A stretch of 64,000 nt of DNA from Burkholderia sp. (GTDB lineage Bacteria; Pseudomonadota; Gammaproteobacteria; Burkholderiales; Burkholderiaceae): the NCBI GenBank assembly GCA_031253835.1, contig JAIRVP010000049.1, positions 57,649-121,648 of the forward strand, in the 5' to 3' direction. Below, piece after piece: positions 17,219 through 25,901 of this stretch (within the stretch, counting starts at the first letter, position 1; the number at the start of each line of letters is the position of its first letter). Below the pieces are notes generated by a model. The model saw only the letters and a list, made by a program, of their open reading frames with translations, was not told the origin of the DNA and ran no database searches. The translations under genes and the position numbers were made by a program.

Positions 17219-17266
17219 TATTTCGCGCACGAAATAAATCCCGCACTATATTTCGCATACGAAATA
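17219..17266. promoter_or_regulatory. Two palindromic operators, probably for the MarR regulator
   Basis: TATTTCGCGCACGAAATA (17219-17236) and TATTTCGCATACGAAATA (17249-17266) are two copies of the same palindrome (TATTTCG-N4-CGAAATA) whose starts are 30 bases apart, about three helical turns. They end 21 bases before the hydrolase ATG. The rest of the 299-base gap up to the ssuA-like gene is comparatively AT-rich around 17095-17160 and must hold that gene's promoter. Confidence 0.65.
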
Positions 17267-17287
17267 ACTCCCCGGAACGAGGACGCC

Positions 17288-18205
17288 ATGACCGCCCAAC
17301 CCATCGAGTTTTCCGCCGCCGACGGCTACACGCTGCGCGGCACGCTGTGGTCGCCGGACACCGCGCCGCGCGCGCTGGTGCTGATCCATCCGGCGACGGC
17401 CGTGCCCGAGCGGCTGTATGCGGGCTTCGCGCGCTTCCTGACCGAACGCGGCTTCGCCGCACTGACCTACAACTACCGCGGCATCGGCGCATCGCGCCCC
17501 GCGCGCCTCGGTACACTGAAGGCCCGCATGCTCGACTGGATGGAGCTCGACGTGGGCGCCGCGACCGCATGGGCGCGACACGCGTACGAAGGACTGCCGC
17601 TGCTGGCGGTCGGCCACAGTGTCGGCGGGCATGCGATCGGGCTGTCCGCCGCCACGCCGCACCTGCGCGCCGCCGTGCTCGTCGCCGCGCATGCGGGCAG
17701 CACGCGGCTGATCACGCAGGCGACCGAACGCCTGAAGGTGCGGCTGATCCTGCGCGTGCTCGGGCCGCTGATGTCCGCGCTGCTCGGCTACGTGCCCGGC
17801 AAGCGGCTCGGGCTCGGCGAGGATCTGCCGGCCGGCGTGTTCCGCGAATGGAGCCGCTGGACGACGCTGCCGCACTATTTCTTCGACGATCCGGCGCTCG
17901 GCGCGGCCGAGCGTTTCGCGAAGCAACAGCTGCCGATCCTCGCGCTCGGCTTCGACGACGATCCATGGGCGAACCCGGCTGCGATCGGCCTGCTGGTAAG
18001 CTATCTGACCCGCGCGAAGGTCGAACGCCGCCAGATCGATCCGCACGCGGCCGGCAGCGGCCCGGTCGGGCACATGGGCTTCTTTCGCAGCCGGCCCGGC
18101 ACGGTGCTGTGGCCCGATGTGGCCGACTGGCTCGCGCAGGCGCTCGACACGCCACGCACCGCGGGCCGTCCGTCCCTTTCCATTGCAGCCGGGAACCCAG
18201 CTTGA
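17288..18205 (+). CDS. Alpha/beta hydrolase
   Basis: Serine hydrolase of 305 residues with the nucleophile elbow GHSVGG (Ser111). It starts with the lid strand typical of CocE/YheT-like short hydrolases: FSAADGYTLRGTLW, then VLIHPATAVPERLY as the oxyanion-hole strand and NYRGIGASRP. A likely acid is in GFDDDPWANP and the His in GHMGFFR. It is translationally coupled to the MarR gene (stop and start overlap in TTGA). Two palindromic operators precede it. The substrate is probably a small ester, amide or thioester that also acts on the regulator; the true substrate is unknown. Confidence 0.87.
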   Translation: MTAQPIEFSAADGYTLRGTLWSPDTAPRALVLIHPATAVPERLYAGFARFLTERGFAALTYNYRGIGASRPARLGTLKARMLDWMELDVGAATAWARHAYEGLPLLAVGHSVGGHAIGLSAATPHLRAAVLVAAHAGSTRLITQATERLKVRLILRVLGPLMSALLGYVPGKRLGLGEDLPAGVFREWSRWTTLPHYFFDDPALGAAERFAKQQLPILALGFDDDPWANPAAIGLLVSYLTRAKVERRQIDPHAAGSGPVGHMGFFRSRPGTVLWPDVADWLAQALDTPRTAGRPSLSIAAGNPA

Positions 18206-18633
18206 GCGAAGACCGACGACTGTTTTTCATGTTGAACATCGGCCAGCGGCGCGTGCAGCGCTGGATCGACCGCAAGGCCGAAACCGAGACGCGCGCGAGC
18301 GCCGCGCAGGCCGGCGCGCTGTTCTGCCTCGCGAAGCAGGATGGCGCGCTGATCGGCGAGGTCGGCGCCGCGCTGCAGCTCGCGCCATCCGCGATGACGG
18401 GCCTCGCCGATCGCATGGCGAAGGCCGGCCTCATCACGCGTCACGCCGATTCGGACGACGGCCGCGCAACGCGGCTGTACCTGACCGACGAGGGCCACGC
18501 GGCGCTCAAGCGCGCGCGCGTGCTGCTGCGCGAACTGAACGGCAAGCTGTGCGACGGGTTTTCCGACGACGAACTCGATGTCGTCGCGCGCTGGCTGCAC
18601 GCGTTGCAGGACCGGTTTCCGGCGGAGCGCTGA
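18202..18633 (+). CDS. MarR-family transcriptional regulator
   Basis: Winged-helix dimeric regulator of 143 residues. The recognition region GEVGAALQLAPSAMTGLADRMAKAGLITRHADS is followed by the wing DDGRATRLYLTDEG, with typical basic residues. I choose TTG 18202, which overlaps the hydrolase stop by four bases (TTGA); ATG 18229 would remove nine residues of helix 1. It very likely represses its own operon through the palindromes at 17219-17266 and may also act on the divergent ssuA-like gene. Confidence 0.87.
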   Translation: MSEDRRLFFMLNIGQRRVQRWIDRKAETETRASAAQAGALFCLAKQDGALIGEVGAALQLAPSAMTGLADRMAKAGLITRHADSDDGRATRLYLTDEGHAALKRARVLLRELNGKLCDGFSDDELDVVARWLHALQDRFPAER

Positions 18634-19088
18634 GCGGCACGTTCCCTCTTCGCAACCGGCTTGCGCCGGCGTCAATCGAAAGCGATTGCGATTCGCGTTT
18701 TCGATTCGATTTTCATGCCGTCGCGACGGCAAAATTTGCGTTGCCGGCACACGCTGCCGGCAACGCTTTCCGGCTACCGACTGTTACAAAAAACTGCCTG
18801 TCGGGCGGCATTCGAATCGCCTACATTGCAATCCACTTCGACACATTCGTCGTATGCCCGGACCGGTTTTCCCGTCGGGTCGACATCGCAGACACGCCCG
18901 ACAAGCAATGAAAATGAAGAGGAGTCTTGACCGAAGTGCTGGCGGCATCCAGCGCACGCGGATTGCGATGACTGAAGCGGCATCCTGAACGGCACGCAGC
19001 GACGCGCGCGGCATGATTCGCCGTGCCCCGGCTCGCGCGGCCGTGTCGTGCCATGCCGTCGCAGCCGCACGTCAACGAGGAGCAGTCC
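18634..19088. other. Intergenic region with a hairpin
   Basis: 455 bases. A perfect hairpin with 11-base arms CGTTGCCGGCA and TGCCGGCAACG (18739-18749 and 18755-18765, 5-base loop) may end the MarR operon; an A-run lies on its left. From about 18780 the sequence is a leader of the next gene. A strong ribosome site (AGAGGAG) at 18918-18924 is followed by TTG and only 14 codons, so a leader peptide is possible but unproven. Confidence 0.4.
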
Positions 19089-20534
19089 ATGCGACGCACG
19101 ATCGTGTCCCCTTCGCTTGTCACCCGCCTGTCCGCCGCGATGGCGATGGCTGCCGCTGCCGCGGCGCACGCCGAGCCTGTCGTCGTGTCCGGCCCGAGCC
19201 CGTTCGCCGCGTGCGCCATCGGCGGCCCCGGCACCAACTACGTGAATGCCGAAGTGGAACCGTGGCTCGCGGTCAACCCGGCGAACCCGACGAACATGAT
19301 CGGCGTGTGGCAGCAGGACCGCTGGTCGAACGGCGGTGCGCACGGCCTCGTCGCCGGCTACACGTTCGACGGCGGCGCGACCTGGGCCCGCACGCCGCAG
19401 CCGTTCAGCGCATGCGCGCCGGGCGGGCTGAAATACGAGCGCGCATCCGATCCGTGGGTGTCGTTCGGGCCGGACGGCACCGCGTATTCGGTGTCGATCT
19501 CGTTCAACCAGTCGAACAACAGCAATGCGGTGGCCGCATCGGTATCGACCGACGGCGGACAGACGTGGAGCAGCCCGGCCGTGCTGATCGCGAACGACGA
19601 ACCGACGACGCAGTTCTTCAACGACAAGGAATCGGTGACGGCAAACCCCGTGAAGGCCGGCACGGCCTATGCGGTATGGGATCGCCTCGAGCTGCCGAAC
19701 GGCAACCCTTATGCGAACCTGCATACGCAGGCGTTCCGCGGGCCGACGCTGTTCGCGAAGACGACCGACGGCGGCAAGACGTGGAGCGCGCCGACAGTCA
19801 TCGTCAACGTGCCTTCGCGCCAGCAGACGATCGGCAACCAGATCGTCGTCGATCCGAAGAGCGGCACGCTCTACGATTTCTTCGACCTGATCCAGCCGCC
19901 GTTCAGCAAGGCCGCCGGCAAGGTCGCGTTCATCAAGTCGACCGACGACGGCGCGACGTGGACGAAGCCGCAGGTGATCGCGGGGCTGCAGACGGTCGGC
20001 GTCACCGATCCGAATACCGGCGAACCGGTGCGCACCGGCGACATCATTCCGGAACCCGCGATCGATCCGGCATCGGGGCAGCTCTACGTGGTGTGGCAGG
20101 ACAGCCGCTTCAACGGCGGCAAGTACGACGAGATTGCGGTATCGACGTCGAAGGACGACGGCGCGACGTGGAGCACGCCGCAGCAGTTGAACACGCCGAC
20201 CGGGCGCCCCGCGTTCAATCCGTCGGTGCGCGTCGACAACACGGGCGCCGTGATGGTCACCTACTACGACTTCCGCGACCTGCTGGCCGGCAATACGACG
20301 ACGCTGCCGACCGGCTTCTGGCGCAAGATCTCGCACGACGGCGGCACGACGTTCGCCGACGAGCGGCGCGTCGGCGGCCCGTTCGACCTGAAGCTCGCGC
20401 CCAACGCCGAAGGGTTCTTCATCGGCGACTACCAGGGGCTCGACGTGCTCCCGTCGTCGTCGTTCCACCCGTTCTTCGTCCAGACCAACGCGGGCAACCT
20501 GACGAACCGCACGGACGTGTTCTTCGCACCGTGA
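19089..20534 (+). CDS. Secreted Asp-box (BNR/sialidase-fold) repeat protein
   Basis: Exported beta-propeller protein of 481 residues. ATG 19089 follows GAGGAG at nine bases and starts a signal peptide (about 27 residues, ending AAAHAEP). At least five Asp-box motifs (S/T-x-D-x-G-x-T-W) are visible: TFDGGATW, STDGGQTW, TTDGGKTW, STDDGATW and SKDDGATW, plus a degenerate SHDGGTTF. Such boxes mark the blades of sialidase-like propellers. The arginine triad and the FRIP motif of true sialidases are not obvious, so catalytic sialidase activity is doubtful. It stands alone, with no sialic acid catabolic genes nearby. Confidence 0.83.
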   Translation: MRRTIVSPSLVTRLSAAMAMAAAAAAHAEPVVVSGPSPFAACAIGGPGTNYVNAEVEPWLAVNPANPTNMIGVWQQDRWSNGGAHGLVAGYTFDGGATWARTPQPFSACAPGGLKYERASDPWVSFGPDGTAYSVSISFNQSNNSNAVAASVSTDGGQTWSSPAVLIANDEPTTQFFNDKESVTANPVKAGTAYAVWDRLELPNGNPYANLHTQAFRGPTLFAKTTDGGKTWSAPTVIVNVPSRQQTIGNQIVVDPKSGTLYDFFDLIQPPFSKAAGKVAFIKSTDDGATWTKPQVIAGLQTVGVTDPNTGEPVRTGDIIPEPAIDPASGQLYVVWQDSRFNGGKYDEIAVSTSKDDGATWSTPQQLNTPTGRPAFNPSVRVDNTGAVMVTYYDFRDLLAGNTTTLPTGFWRKISHDGGTTFADERRVGGPFDLKLAPNAEGFFIGDYQGLDVLPSSSFHPFFVQTNAGNLTNRTDVFFAP

Positions 20535-20614
20535 CGCGCAGCTGACCGCGAAGCTGACCGCGATGCCGCCGCGCGACATCATTCGTCGCGCGGCGGCATG
20601 CACACGGCAATGCG

Positions 20615-21121
20615 TCAGGCAGCCTGCGGAATCGCGACGGCCACGGGTTCCGCTTTCAGCGCGGCGACCTTGCCGATCGTGTCGACGCACGCATGCGCGA
20701 GTTCCGCGCCCTTCACGAGGAAGTGTTCGTGGAAGTAGGCGACATGCTCGGCGCCGTGGAAATGATGCGGCGTCAGCACCGCCGACAGCACCACCACGCC
20801 GGTTTCGAGCTGCACCTGCATGAGGCCGGAAATCACCGCGTGCGCGACGAAGTCATGGCGATAGATGCCGCCGTCGACCACCAGGCCGGCGCACGCGATG
20901 GCCGCGTATTTGCCGGTCTTCGCGAGCAACTTGGCATGCAACGGAATCTCGAACGCGCCGGCCACTTCGAAGAAGTCGCAATCCGCCTGGCTCAGGTTCG
21001 CGTTGGCGAGCCCGTCGACGAATGCGGTTTTGCACTGGTCGACGATCTCCTTGTGCCAGCACGACTGGACAAAGGCGATACGCGGCGTTGCAGTTTGGGA
21101 GGGGGAAGCAAGTTGGGTCAT
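20615..21121 (-). CDS. ribH: 6,7-dimethyl-8-ribityllumazine synthase, RibH2 type
   Basis: Penultimate enzyme of riboflavin synthesis, joining 5-amino-6-ribitylamino-uracil to 3,4-dihydroxybutanone phosphate. It has 168 residues. FVQSCWHKEIVDQC, EVAGAFEIPLHA, CAGLVVDGGIYRHDFVAHAV and LTPHHFH are typical of the type II (RibH2, decameric) enzymes known from Brucella and Mesorhizobium rather than of the icosahedral housekeeping form. It is a single gene, separated from other rib genes, and is preceded by an FMN riboswitch, so it should be made only when flavin is short. A second, clustered ribH is expected elsewhere in the genome. Confidence 0.93.
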   Translation of the reverse strand: MTQLASPSQTATPRIAFVQSCWHKEIVDQCKTAFVDGLANANLSQADCDFFEVAGAFEIPLHAKLLAKTGKYAAIACAGLVVDGGIYRHDFVAHAVISGLMQVQLETGVVVLSAVLTPHHFHGAEHVAYFHEHFLVKGAELAHACVDTIGKVAALKAEPVAVAIPQAA

Positions 21122-21189
21122 CGATGGGTCCTGTGTGAGTTGAATGGGCGCACAGGGACAAGCCGCGTACCTTGCGTACGCAACGAACC

Positions 21190-21345
21190 CCGCTCTCTCT
21201 CATCCGGACTTTAACCGTCGGCCCCGGAATCGCACCGGGTCTGCTGACCTTGCCGGGCACATGCGTGCCGGCAAGCGCTCGCGGGCTACGCGCAATCGCG
21301 CGATTACCGCCGGTGGGGAATTTCACCCCGCCCTGAGAACGTTCG
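21190..21345 (-). ncRNA. FMN riboswitch (RFN element)
   Basis: Read on the minus strand, the conserved RFN core begins with CAGGGCGGGGTGAAATTCCC and continues with CACCGGCGGTAAT near 21300-21335. It ends with the segments GGTCAGCAGACCCGGTGCGA, TTCCGGGGCCGACGGT and TAAAGTCCGGATGAGAGAGA near 21195-21250. About 70 bases separate its 3' end from the ribH ATG. This spacer contains a small hairpin (GCGTAC/GTACGC, about 21165-21182), which may belong to the expression platform. Binding of FMN should switch ribH off. Confidence 0.93.
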
Positions 21346-21516
21346 CGGCACATTGGCCGCGCCGGAAATCTATCACAGTCTCGTCGTGTTGGTTCTCCAA
21401 CGTCGCCGCCCGCGCCATGCGCTCGACGCGCCTCGCGGGCCGGCCCTCCGCTCCAGCCGCTCTTTTCACCGATCCGACAGAAACCCGACGGGAACCTGCC
21501 GGCCGGCTTGGAATTT

Positions 21517-21539
21517 GAAATGATATAACATATCATTTC
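21517..21539. promoter_or_regulatory. Zur box (zinc uptake regulator site)
   Basis: A perfect AT-rich palindrome, GAAATGATAT-N3-ATATCATTTC. It differs at only three positions from the published Zur consensus GAAATGTTATA-N-TATAACATTTC. It lies 160 bases before the TonB receptor gene and about 170 bases from the end of the divergent FMN riboswitch. The other 150 bases of the gap on the receptor side hold no further obvious site. Confidence 0.7.
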
Positions 21540-21698
21540 GTGTGCTCGTCCGCCCGACGCCGCTCCACCGTGGGTGGCCGAGCCTCGTCGAGCGTTGTTC
21601 CAACGGGTCACTGCGCGTCAGTGACGCAACAATATATCGTATCTAGCCGTGATCCGCATCGCTCGTTATCCGATCCGATTCCAACCGATTCACCGACC

Positions 21699-23780
21699 AT
21701 GCGCGACCTCCCTCGTTTACCGCTTCGCCCGCTCTCGCCCCTTTCGCTGATGCTGCTCGCCGCCGTTGCCCATGCGCAGACCGATACGCCCGCGTCGTCG
21801 AATCCGGCACCGGCCGCCGCCCCGCTCGCGCCGATCTTCGTCACCGCGAACCCGCTCGGCGACACCGAACTGATCGCGCCGACCGTGCAGCTTTCCGGCG
21901 ACGCGCTGACGCGCCGCCAGGCCGATTCGCTCGGCGAAACGCTCAACGGGCTGCCCGGCGTGTCGACCACGACCTACGGGCCGATGGTCGGCCGCCCGAT
22001 CATCCGCGGGATGGACGGCGACCGGATCCGGCTGCTGCAGAACGGCGTCGCAGCCTACGATGCGTCGTCGCTGTCGTACGACCATGCGGTGCCGCAGGAT
22101 CCGCTGTCGGTCGAACGCGTCGAGATCGTGCGCGGCCCGGCCGCGCTGCTGTACGGCGGCAACGCGGTGGGCGGCGTCGTCAACACGATCGACAACCGGA
22201 TTCCGCGCGAAGCGATCGAAGGCGTGACGGGCGCGCTCGACGCGCGCTACGGCGGCGCGAATTCCGTGCGCGCCGGTGCCGCGCAGGTCGAGGGCGGCAA
22301 CGGCCGCTTCGCGTTCCACGTCGACGCGTTCGACCGCGAAACGAGCAAGCTGCGGATTCCCGGCTACGCGCGCAGCAGCCAGCAACGCGCGATCGACGGC
22401 CCCGACAAGCCGCAGCCGGAAGGCAACGTGCCGAACAGCGACGGCCGCGTGCACGGCGGCGCGGTCGGTGCGTCGTACACGTGGGCCGACGGCTTCGCGG
22501 GCCTGTCGTACAGCGGCTACGAATCGAACTACGGCTCCGTCGCCGAAAGCGACGTGCGGCTGCGGATGCGGCAGGAACGCCTCGCGTTCGCGTCCGAGGT
22601 GCGCAACCTGAGCGGGCCGTTCACGAAGCTGAAATTCGATTTCGCGTACACCGACTATCGCCACAAGGAAGTCGACAACGGCGAGACGGCGACCACCTTC
22701 CGCAATCGCGGCTACGAAGCGCGCATCGAGGCGCGGCATCGCAAGATCGGCCCGTTCGAAGGCGCGATCGGCGTGCAGTTCGGCCAGAACACGTTCTCCG
22801 CGCTCGGCGACGAGATGCTCGTGCCGTCCACGCGCACGAACAGCGTCGCGCTGTTCGGCCTCGAGGAATGGCAGGTCGTCCCCGCGCTGAAGCTGAGCCT
22901 CGGCGGCCGCTTCGAGCACGTGAAGGTCGATCCCGATCCGGCCGGCGTCGAGAAATTCGCGGGCGCGCAGCCGCGCGACTTCAACGCGGGCAGCCTGTCG
23001 GCCGGCGCGCTGTTCTCGCTGACGCCGGTATGGTCGGTCGCGGCGAACGTCGCGTACACCGAACGCGCGCCGACCTTCTACGAGCTGTATTCGAACGGCC
23101 CGCACGATGCGACCGGCCAGTTCCTGATCGGCAACCCGAACGCGTCGAAGGAGAAAGCCGTGTCGACCGACCTGTCGCTGCGCTATGCGAGCGGCCCGAA
23201 CCGCGGCAGCGTCGGCGTGTTCTACAACCGCTTCTCGAACTACCTGACCGAGTACAACACGGGCCGCGTCGTGGACGACGACGGCGAGCCCGTCGCGCCC
23301 GGCACCGACGGCTCGCTGAACGAGGCGATCTATCGCGGCGTGCGCGCCGAGTTCTACGGCGTCGAGCTGGACGGCAAATGGCGTGCGTTCTCGCGGCGCG
23401 GCCACACGGTCGATCTCGAACTGACGGCCGACTACACGCATGCACGCAACGTCGACACGGGCCAGCCGCTGCCGCGCATCGCGCCGCTGCGCGCGACGCT
23501 CGCGGCCGACTACGGCTACGGCCCGTTCGGCGCGCGTGCACAGGTCACGCACGCCTGGTCGCAGCATCGCGTGCCCGACAGCGACTTCTCGACCGATGGC
23601 TACACGTCGCTCGGCGTGATGCTGACCTACAAGTTCCGTGTCGGCCCGACGCACTGGCTCGCGTACCTGCGCGGCGACAACCTGACGAACCAGGAAATCC
23701 GCTACTCGACGTCGGTCGTGCGCGGCTTCGCGCCCGAAGGCGGCCGCAGCGTGATGGCCGGGTTGCGCACCACGTTCTGA
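21699..23780 (+). CDS. znuD: TonB-dependent outer-membrane receptor, probably for zinc (ZnuD-like)
   Basis: Outer-membrane receptor of 693 residues. It has a signal peptide (ending near residue 26, AVAHAQ), a plug domain (about 45-160: LGETLNGLPGVSTTTYGPM, PIIRGMDGDRIRLLQNGV, VERVEIVRGPAALLYGGNAV) and a 22-strand barrel ending GRSVMAGLRTTF with a terminal Phe. The plug resembles that of ZnuD (PIIRG-DG-R...SPDHA-like region reads SYDHAVPQDPLSVERVEI). The upstream Zur box supports zinc uptake. I start at ATG 21699, where the signal peptide begins. It has no adjacent transporter gene; zinc-ABC genes are expected elsewhere. Confidence 0.85.
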   Translation: MRDLPRLPLRPLSPLSLMLLAAVAHAQTDTPASSNPAPAAAPLAPIFVTANPLGDTELIAPTVQLSGDALTRRQADSLGETLNGLPGVSTTTYGPMVGRPIIRGMDGDRIRLLQNGVAAYDASSLSYDHAVPQDPLSVERVEIVRGPAALLYGGNAVGGVVNTIDNRIPREAIEGVTGALDARYGGANSVRAGAAQVEGGNGRFAFHVDAFDRETSKLRIPGYARSSQQRAIDGPDKPQPEGNVPNSDGRVHGGAVGASYTWADGFAGLSYSGYESNYGSVAESDVRLRMRQERLAFASEVRNLSGPFTKLKFDFAYTDYRHKEVDNGETATTFRNRGYEARIEARHRKIGPFEGAIGVQFGQNTFSALGDEMLVPSTRTNSVALFGLEEWQVVPALKLSLGGRFEHVKVDPDPAGVEKFAGAQPRDFNAGSLSAGALFSLTPVWSVAANVAYTERAPTFYELYSNGPHDATGQFLIGNPNASKEKAVSTDLSLRYASGPNRGSVGVFYNRFSNYLTEYNTGRVVDDDGEPVAPGTDGSLNEAIYRGVRAEFYGVELDGKWRAFSRRGHTVDLELTADYTHARNVDTGQPLPRIAPLRATLAADYGYGPFGARAQVTHAWSQHRVPDSDFSTDGYTSLGVMLTYKFRVGPTHWLAYLRGDNLTNQEIRYSTSVVRGFAPEGGRSVMAGLRTTF

Positions 23781-24232
23781 CCCTTGTACGGCTCGCGGCG
23801 CACGCCGCGGGCTTGTCGGGCGCGTCGACATGGCGCGCCCGCATCTGTTAATTCTTCCATTGCGCCAATCAAGCGGCGCACGCCGAACATCCGTATCGGC
23901 GCCCTCCCCCGATTCGCCGAAAACGAAATTCCGTTATTCACCCACAAATCGAAACAAAATCATCATACGATTATTAGCAAAAAGACGTTTTTTGTTTCAC
24001 CCAATAAAACCGGTTTCAAATTCCATGTATAAACCCTTGAATCATGGGCGAGTTTCGGCTTTTTGATCAGGATCAAGAATGCCCGCGTGACAACGGTTTC
24101 ATTGCTAAAAAAACGAATATCAGGGTTTTCGAAGGGTAAAGAAACATCCCGTATACCCGTTAATGCCGGCACGAGCCCGTATCTGGTCGAACAATAAATT
24201 CCATTTGCCAACCACTCGCGCAGAGGCACAAC
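23781..24232. other. AT-rich intergenic leader before the chemoreceptor gene
   Basis: About 450 bases; from 23900 on they are much richer in A+T than the rest of the window, with runs such as AAAAAGACGTTTTTTG and AATAAA. No gene, RNA motif or terminator with a clear stem is seen. The base composition suggests either transfer or a binding region for an H-NS-type silencer upstream of the chemoreceptor gene. Confidence 0.4.
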
Positions 24233-25867
24233 GTGAAAATCGCCAGAATGAGCATCAAGACAAAACTCCTTGGCGGCTTCGGCCTGCTCGCCGCGGTCGT
24301 CGTGATCGTGTCGGGCATGGCCCTCAAGGCACTGTCCGATACGAATGCCGAGTTTTCACGCTACATGAACGGCATCAACGCGCGGGCGACCCTGTCCGCG
24401 CAGATCCGCACCTCGGTCGACCGTCGCGCGATCGCCGCGCGCAACCTCGTGCTCGTGACCAAGCCGTCCGACGTCGAGGTCGAACTCGCCGAAGTGAACC
24501 AGGCGCACAAGGACGTGCAGGAGCATCTCGCGAAACTCAAGGACATGATGGCGAACGCGACCGACACCTCCGATCGCGCGCGCGAACTCGTGGGCGACAT
24601 CGTCCGTATCGAAGGCAATTACGGGCCCGTCGCGCTGCGCATCGTCGGGCTCGCACAGGCCGGCAAGAAGGACGAGGCGACCGCCGACATCGACGACAAT
24701 TGCCGCCCGCTGCTCGCGCAGCTGGTGCGCGCGACCGACGCGTATGCAACCTATACGCATGAACGCGAACTCGCGATCGCGCAGCAATTCGCGGACCGCT
24801 ACGCGATGGAGCGCAACCTGCTGGCCGGCATCTGCCTGGCCGCGGTTGCCGTCGCCGTCGCCGGCGGCCTGTGGCTGACGCGCAAGATCACGGCGCCGAT
24901 CGGCTCGGCCGTGGACGTCGCGCGCACGGTGGCGGACGGCGATCTCGGCAGCCGCATCGAGGTCAGCGGCAACGACGAAACGCGCGACCTGCTCGACGCG
25001 CTGCGGACGATGAACGAGCGGCTGATCGGCATCGTCGGCCGCGTGCGCGATTCGTCGAACAGCATCGCGCATGCGGTGAGCGAGATCGCGTCAGGCAACC
25101 TCGACCTGAGCCAGCGCACCGAGGAACAGGCCGCGTCGCTGCAGGAAACCGCCGCGACGATGGAGGAATTCACGTCGACGGTGCGGCTGAACGCGGAGAA
25201 CGCGCAGCAAGCGAGCACGCTCGCCGCGAATGCGTCAGATGTCGCGCAGCGCGGCAGCTCGGTGGTCGGCCGCGTGGTCGACACGATGACGGAGATCGGC
25301 CAAAGCTCGTCGAAGATCGCCGACATCACGGGCATCATCGAAGGCATCGCATTCCAGACCAACATTCTTGCGCTGAACGCGGCCGTCGAAGCCGCACGCG
25401 CGGGCGAACAGGGCCGCGGCTTCGCGGTCGTCGCGAGCGAGGTGCGCAGTCTCGCGCAGCGCTCGTCGACGGCCGCGAAGGAAATCAAGGAGCTGATCTC
25501 CGCGTCGGTGCAGACGATCCAGGACGGCTCGGCGCTCGCGGGCGAAGCCGGCAAGACGATGTCCGACGTCACGCAGGCCGTCGCGCGCGTGACCGACATC
25601 ATGGGCGAGATCGCGGCCGCATCGGCCGAGCAGAGCCGCGGCATCGACCAGGTGAACCTGACGATCACGCAGATGGACGAGACGACGCAGCAGAACGCGG
25701 CACTCGTCGAGCAGGCCGCGGCCGCATCGAAGTCGCTCGAGGCGCAAGGCCGCGAGCTGTCCGAAACGGTCGCCGCGTTCCGGATGCCGTCCGGTGCCCA
25801 CGCGACGTCGCCGGGTGCGCATGCGCGTGAGGCCGACCTGCATCACTGGCAACCGGCTGCCGTGTAA
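24233..25867 (+). CDS. Methyl-accepting chemotaxis protein
   Basis: Transmembrane chemoreceptor of 544 residues. TM1 is at about 11-32, followed by a four-helix-bundle periplasmic domain (about 33-188), TM2 (about 190-212: LLAGICLAAVAVAVAGGLWL), a HAMP domain (about 213-268) and the signalling hairpin with the near-invariant tip IIEGIAFQTNILALNAAVEA and ARAGEQGRGFAVVASEVRS. GTG 24233 is used with AGAGG nearby. The ligand-binding domain resembles the 4HB type and does not name a ligand. The C-terminus READLHHWQPAAV lacks the NWETF-type pentapeptide that tethers CheR, so methylation would depend on other receptors. Confidence 0.92.
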   Translation: MKIARMSIKTKLLGGFGLLAAVVVIVSGMALKALSDTNAEFSRYMNGINARATLSAQIRTSVDRRAIAARNLVLVTKPSDVEVELAEVNQAHKDVQEHLAKLKDMMANATDTSDRARELVGDIVRIEGNYGPVALRIVGLAQAGKKDEATADIDDNCRPLLAQLVRATDAYATYTHERELAIAQQFADRYAMERNLLAGICLAAVAVAVAGGLWLTRKITAPIGSAVDVARTVADGDLGSRIEVSGNDETRDLLDALRTMNERLIGIVGRVRDSSNSIAHAVSEIASGNLDLSQRTEEQAASLQETAATMEEFTSTVRLNAENAQQASTLAANASDVAQRGSSVVGRVVDTMTEIGQSSSKIADITGIIEGIAFQTNILALNAAVEAARAGEQGRGFAVVASEVRSLAQRSSTAAKEIKELISASVQTIQDGSALAGEAGKTMSDVTQAVARVTDIMGEIAAASAEQSRGIDQVNLTITQMDETTQQNAALVEQAAAASKSLEAQGRELSETVAAFRMPSGAHATSPGAHAREADLHHWQPAAV

Positions 25868-25901
25868 CCCGCCGTGTAACCGACACGGCAAGGAGACGAC
25901 G

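Noticed and set aside
18927..18971. Fourteen-codon leader peptide after AGAGGAG
   Set aside because: Only the ribosome site supports it; no attenuator structure follows, so not called.
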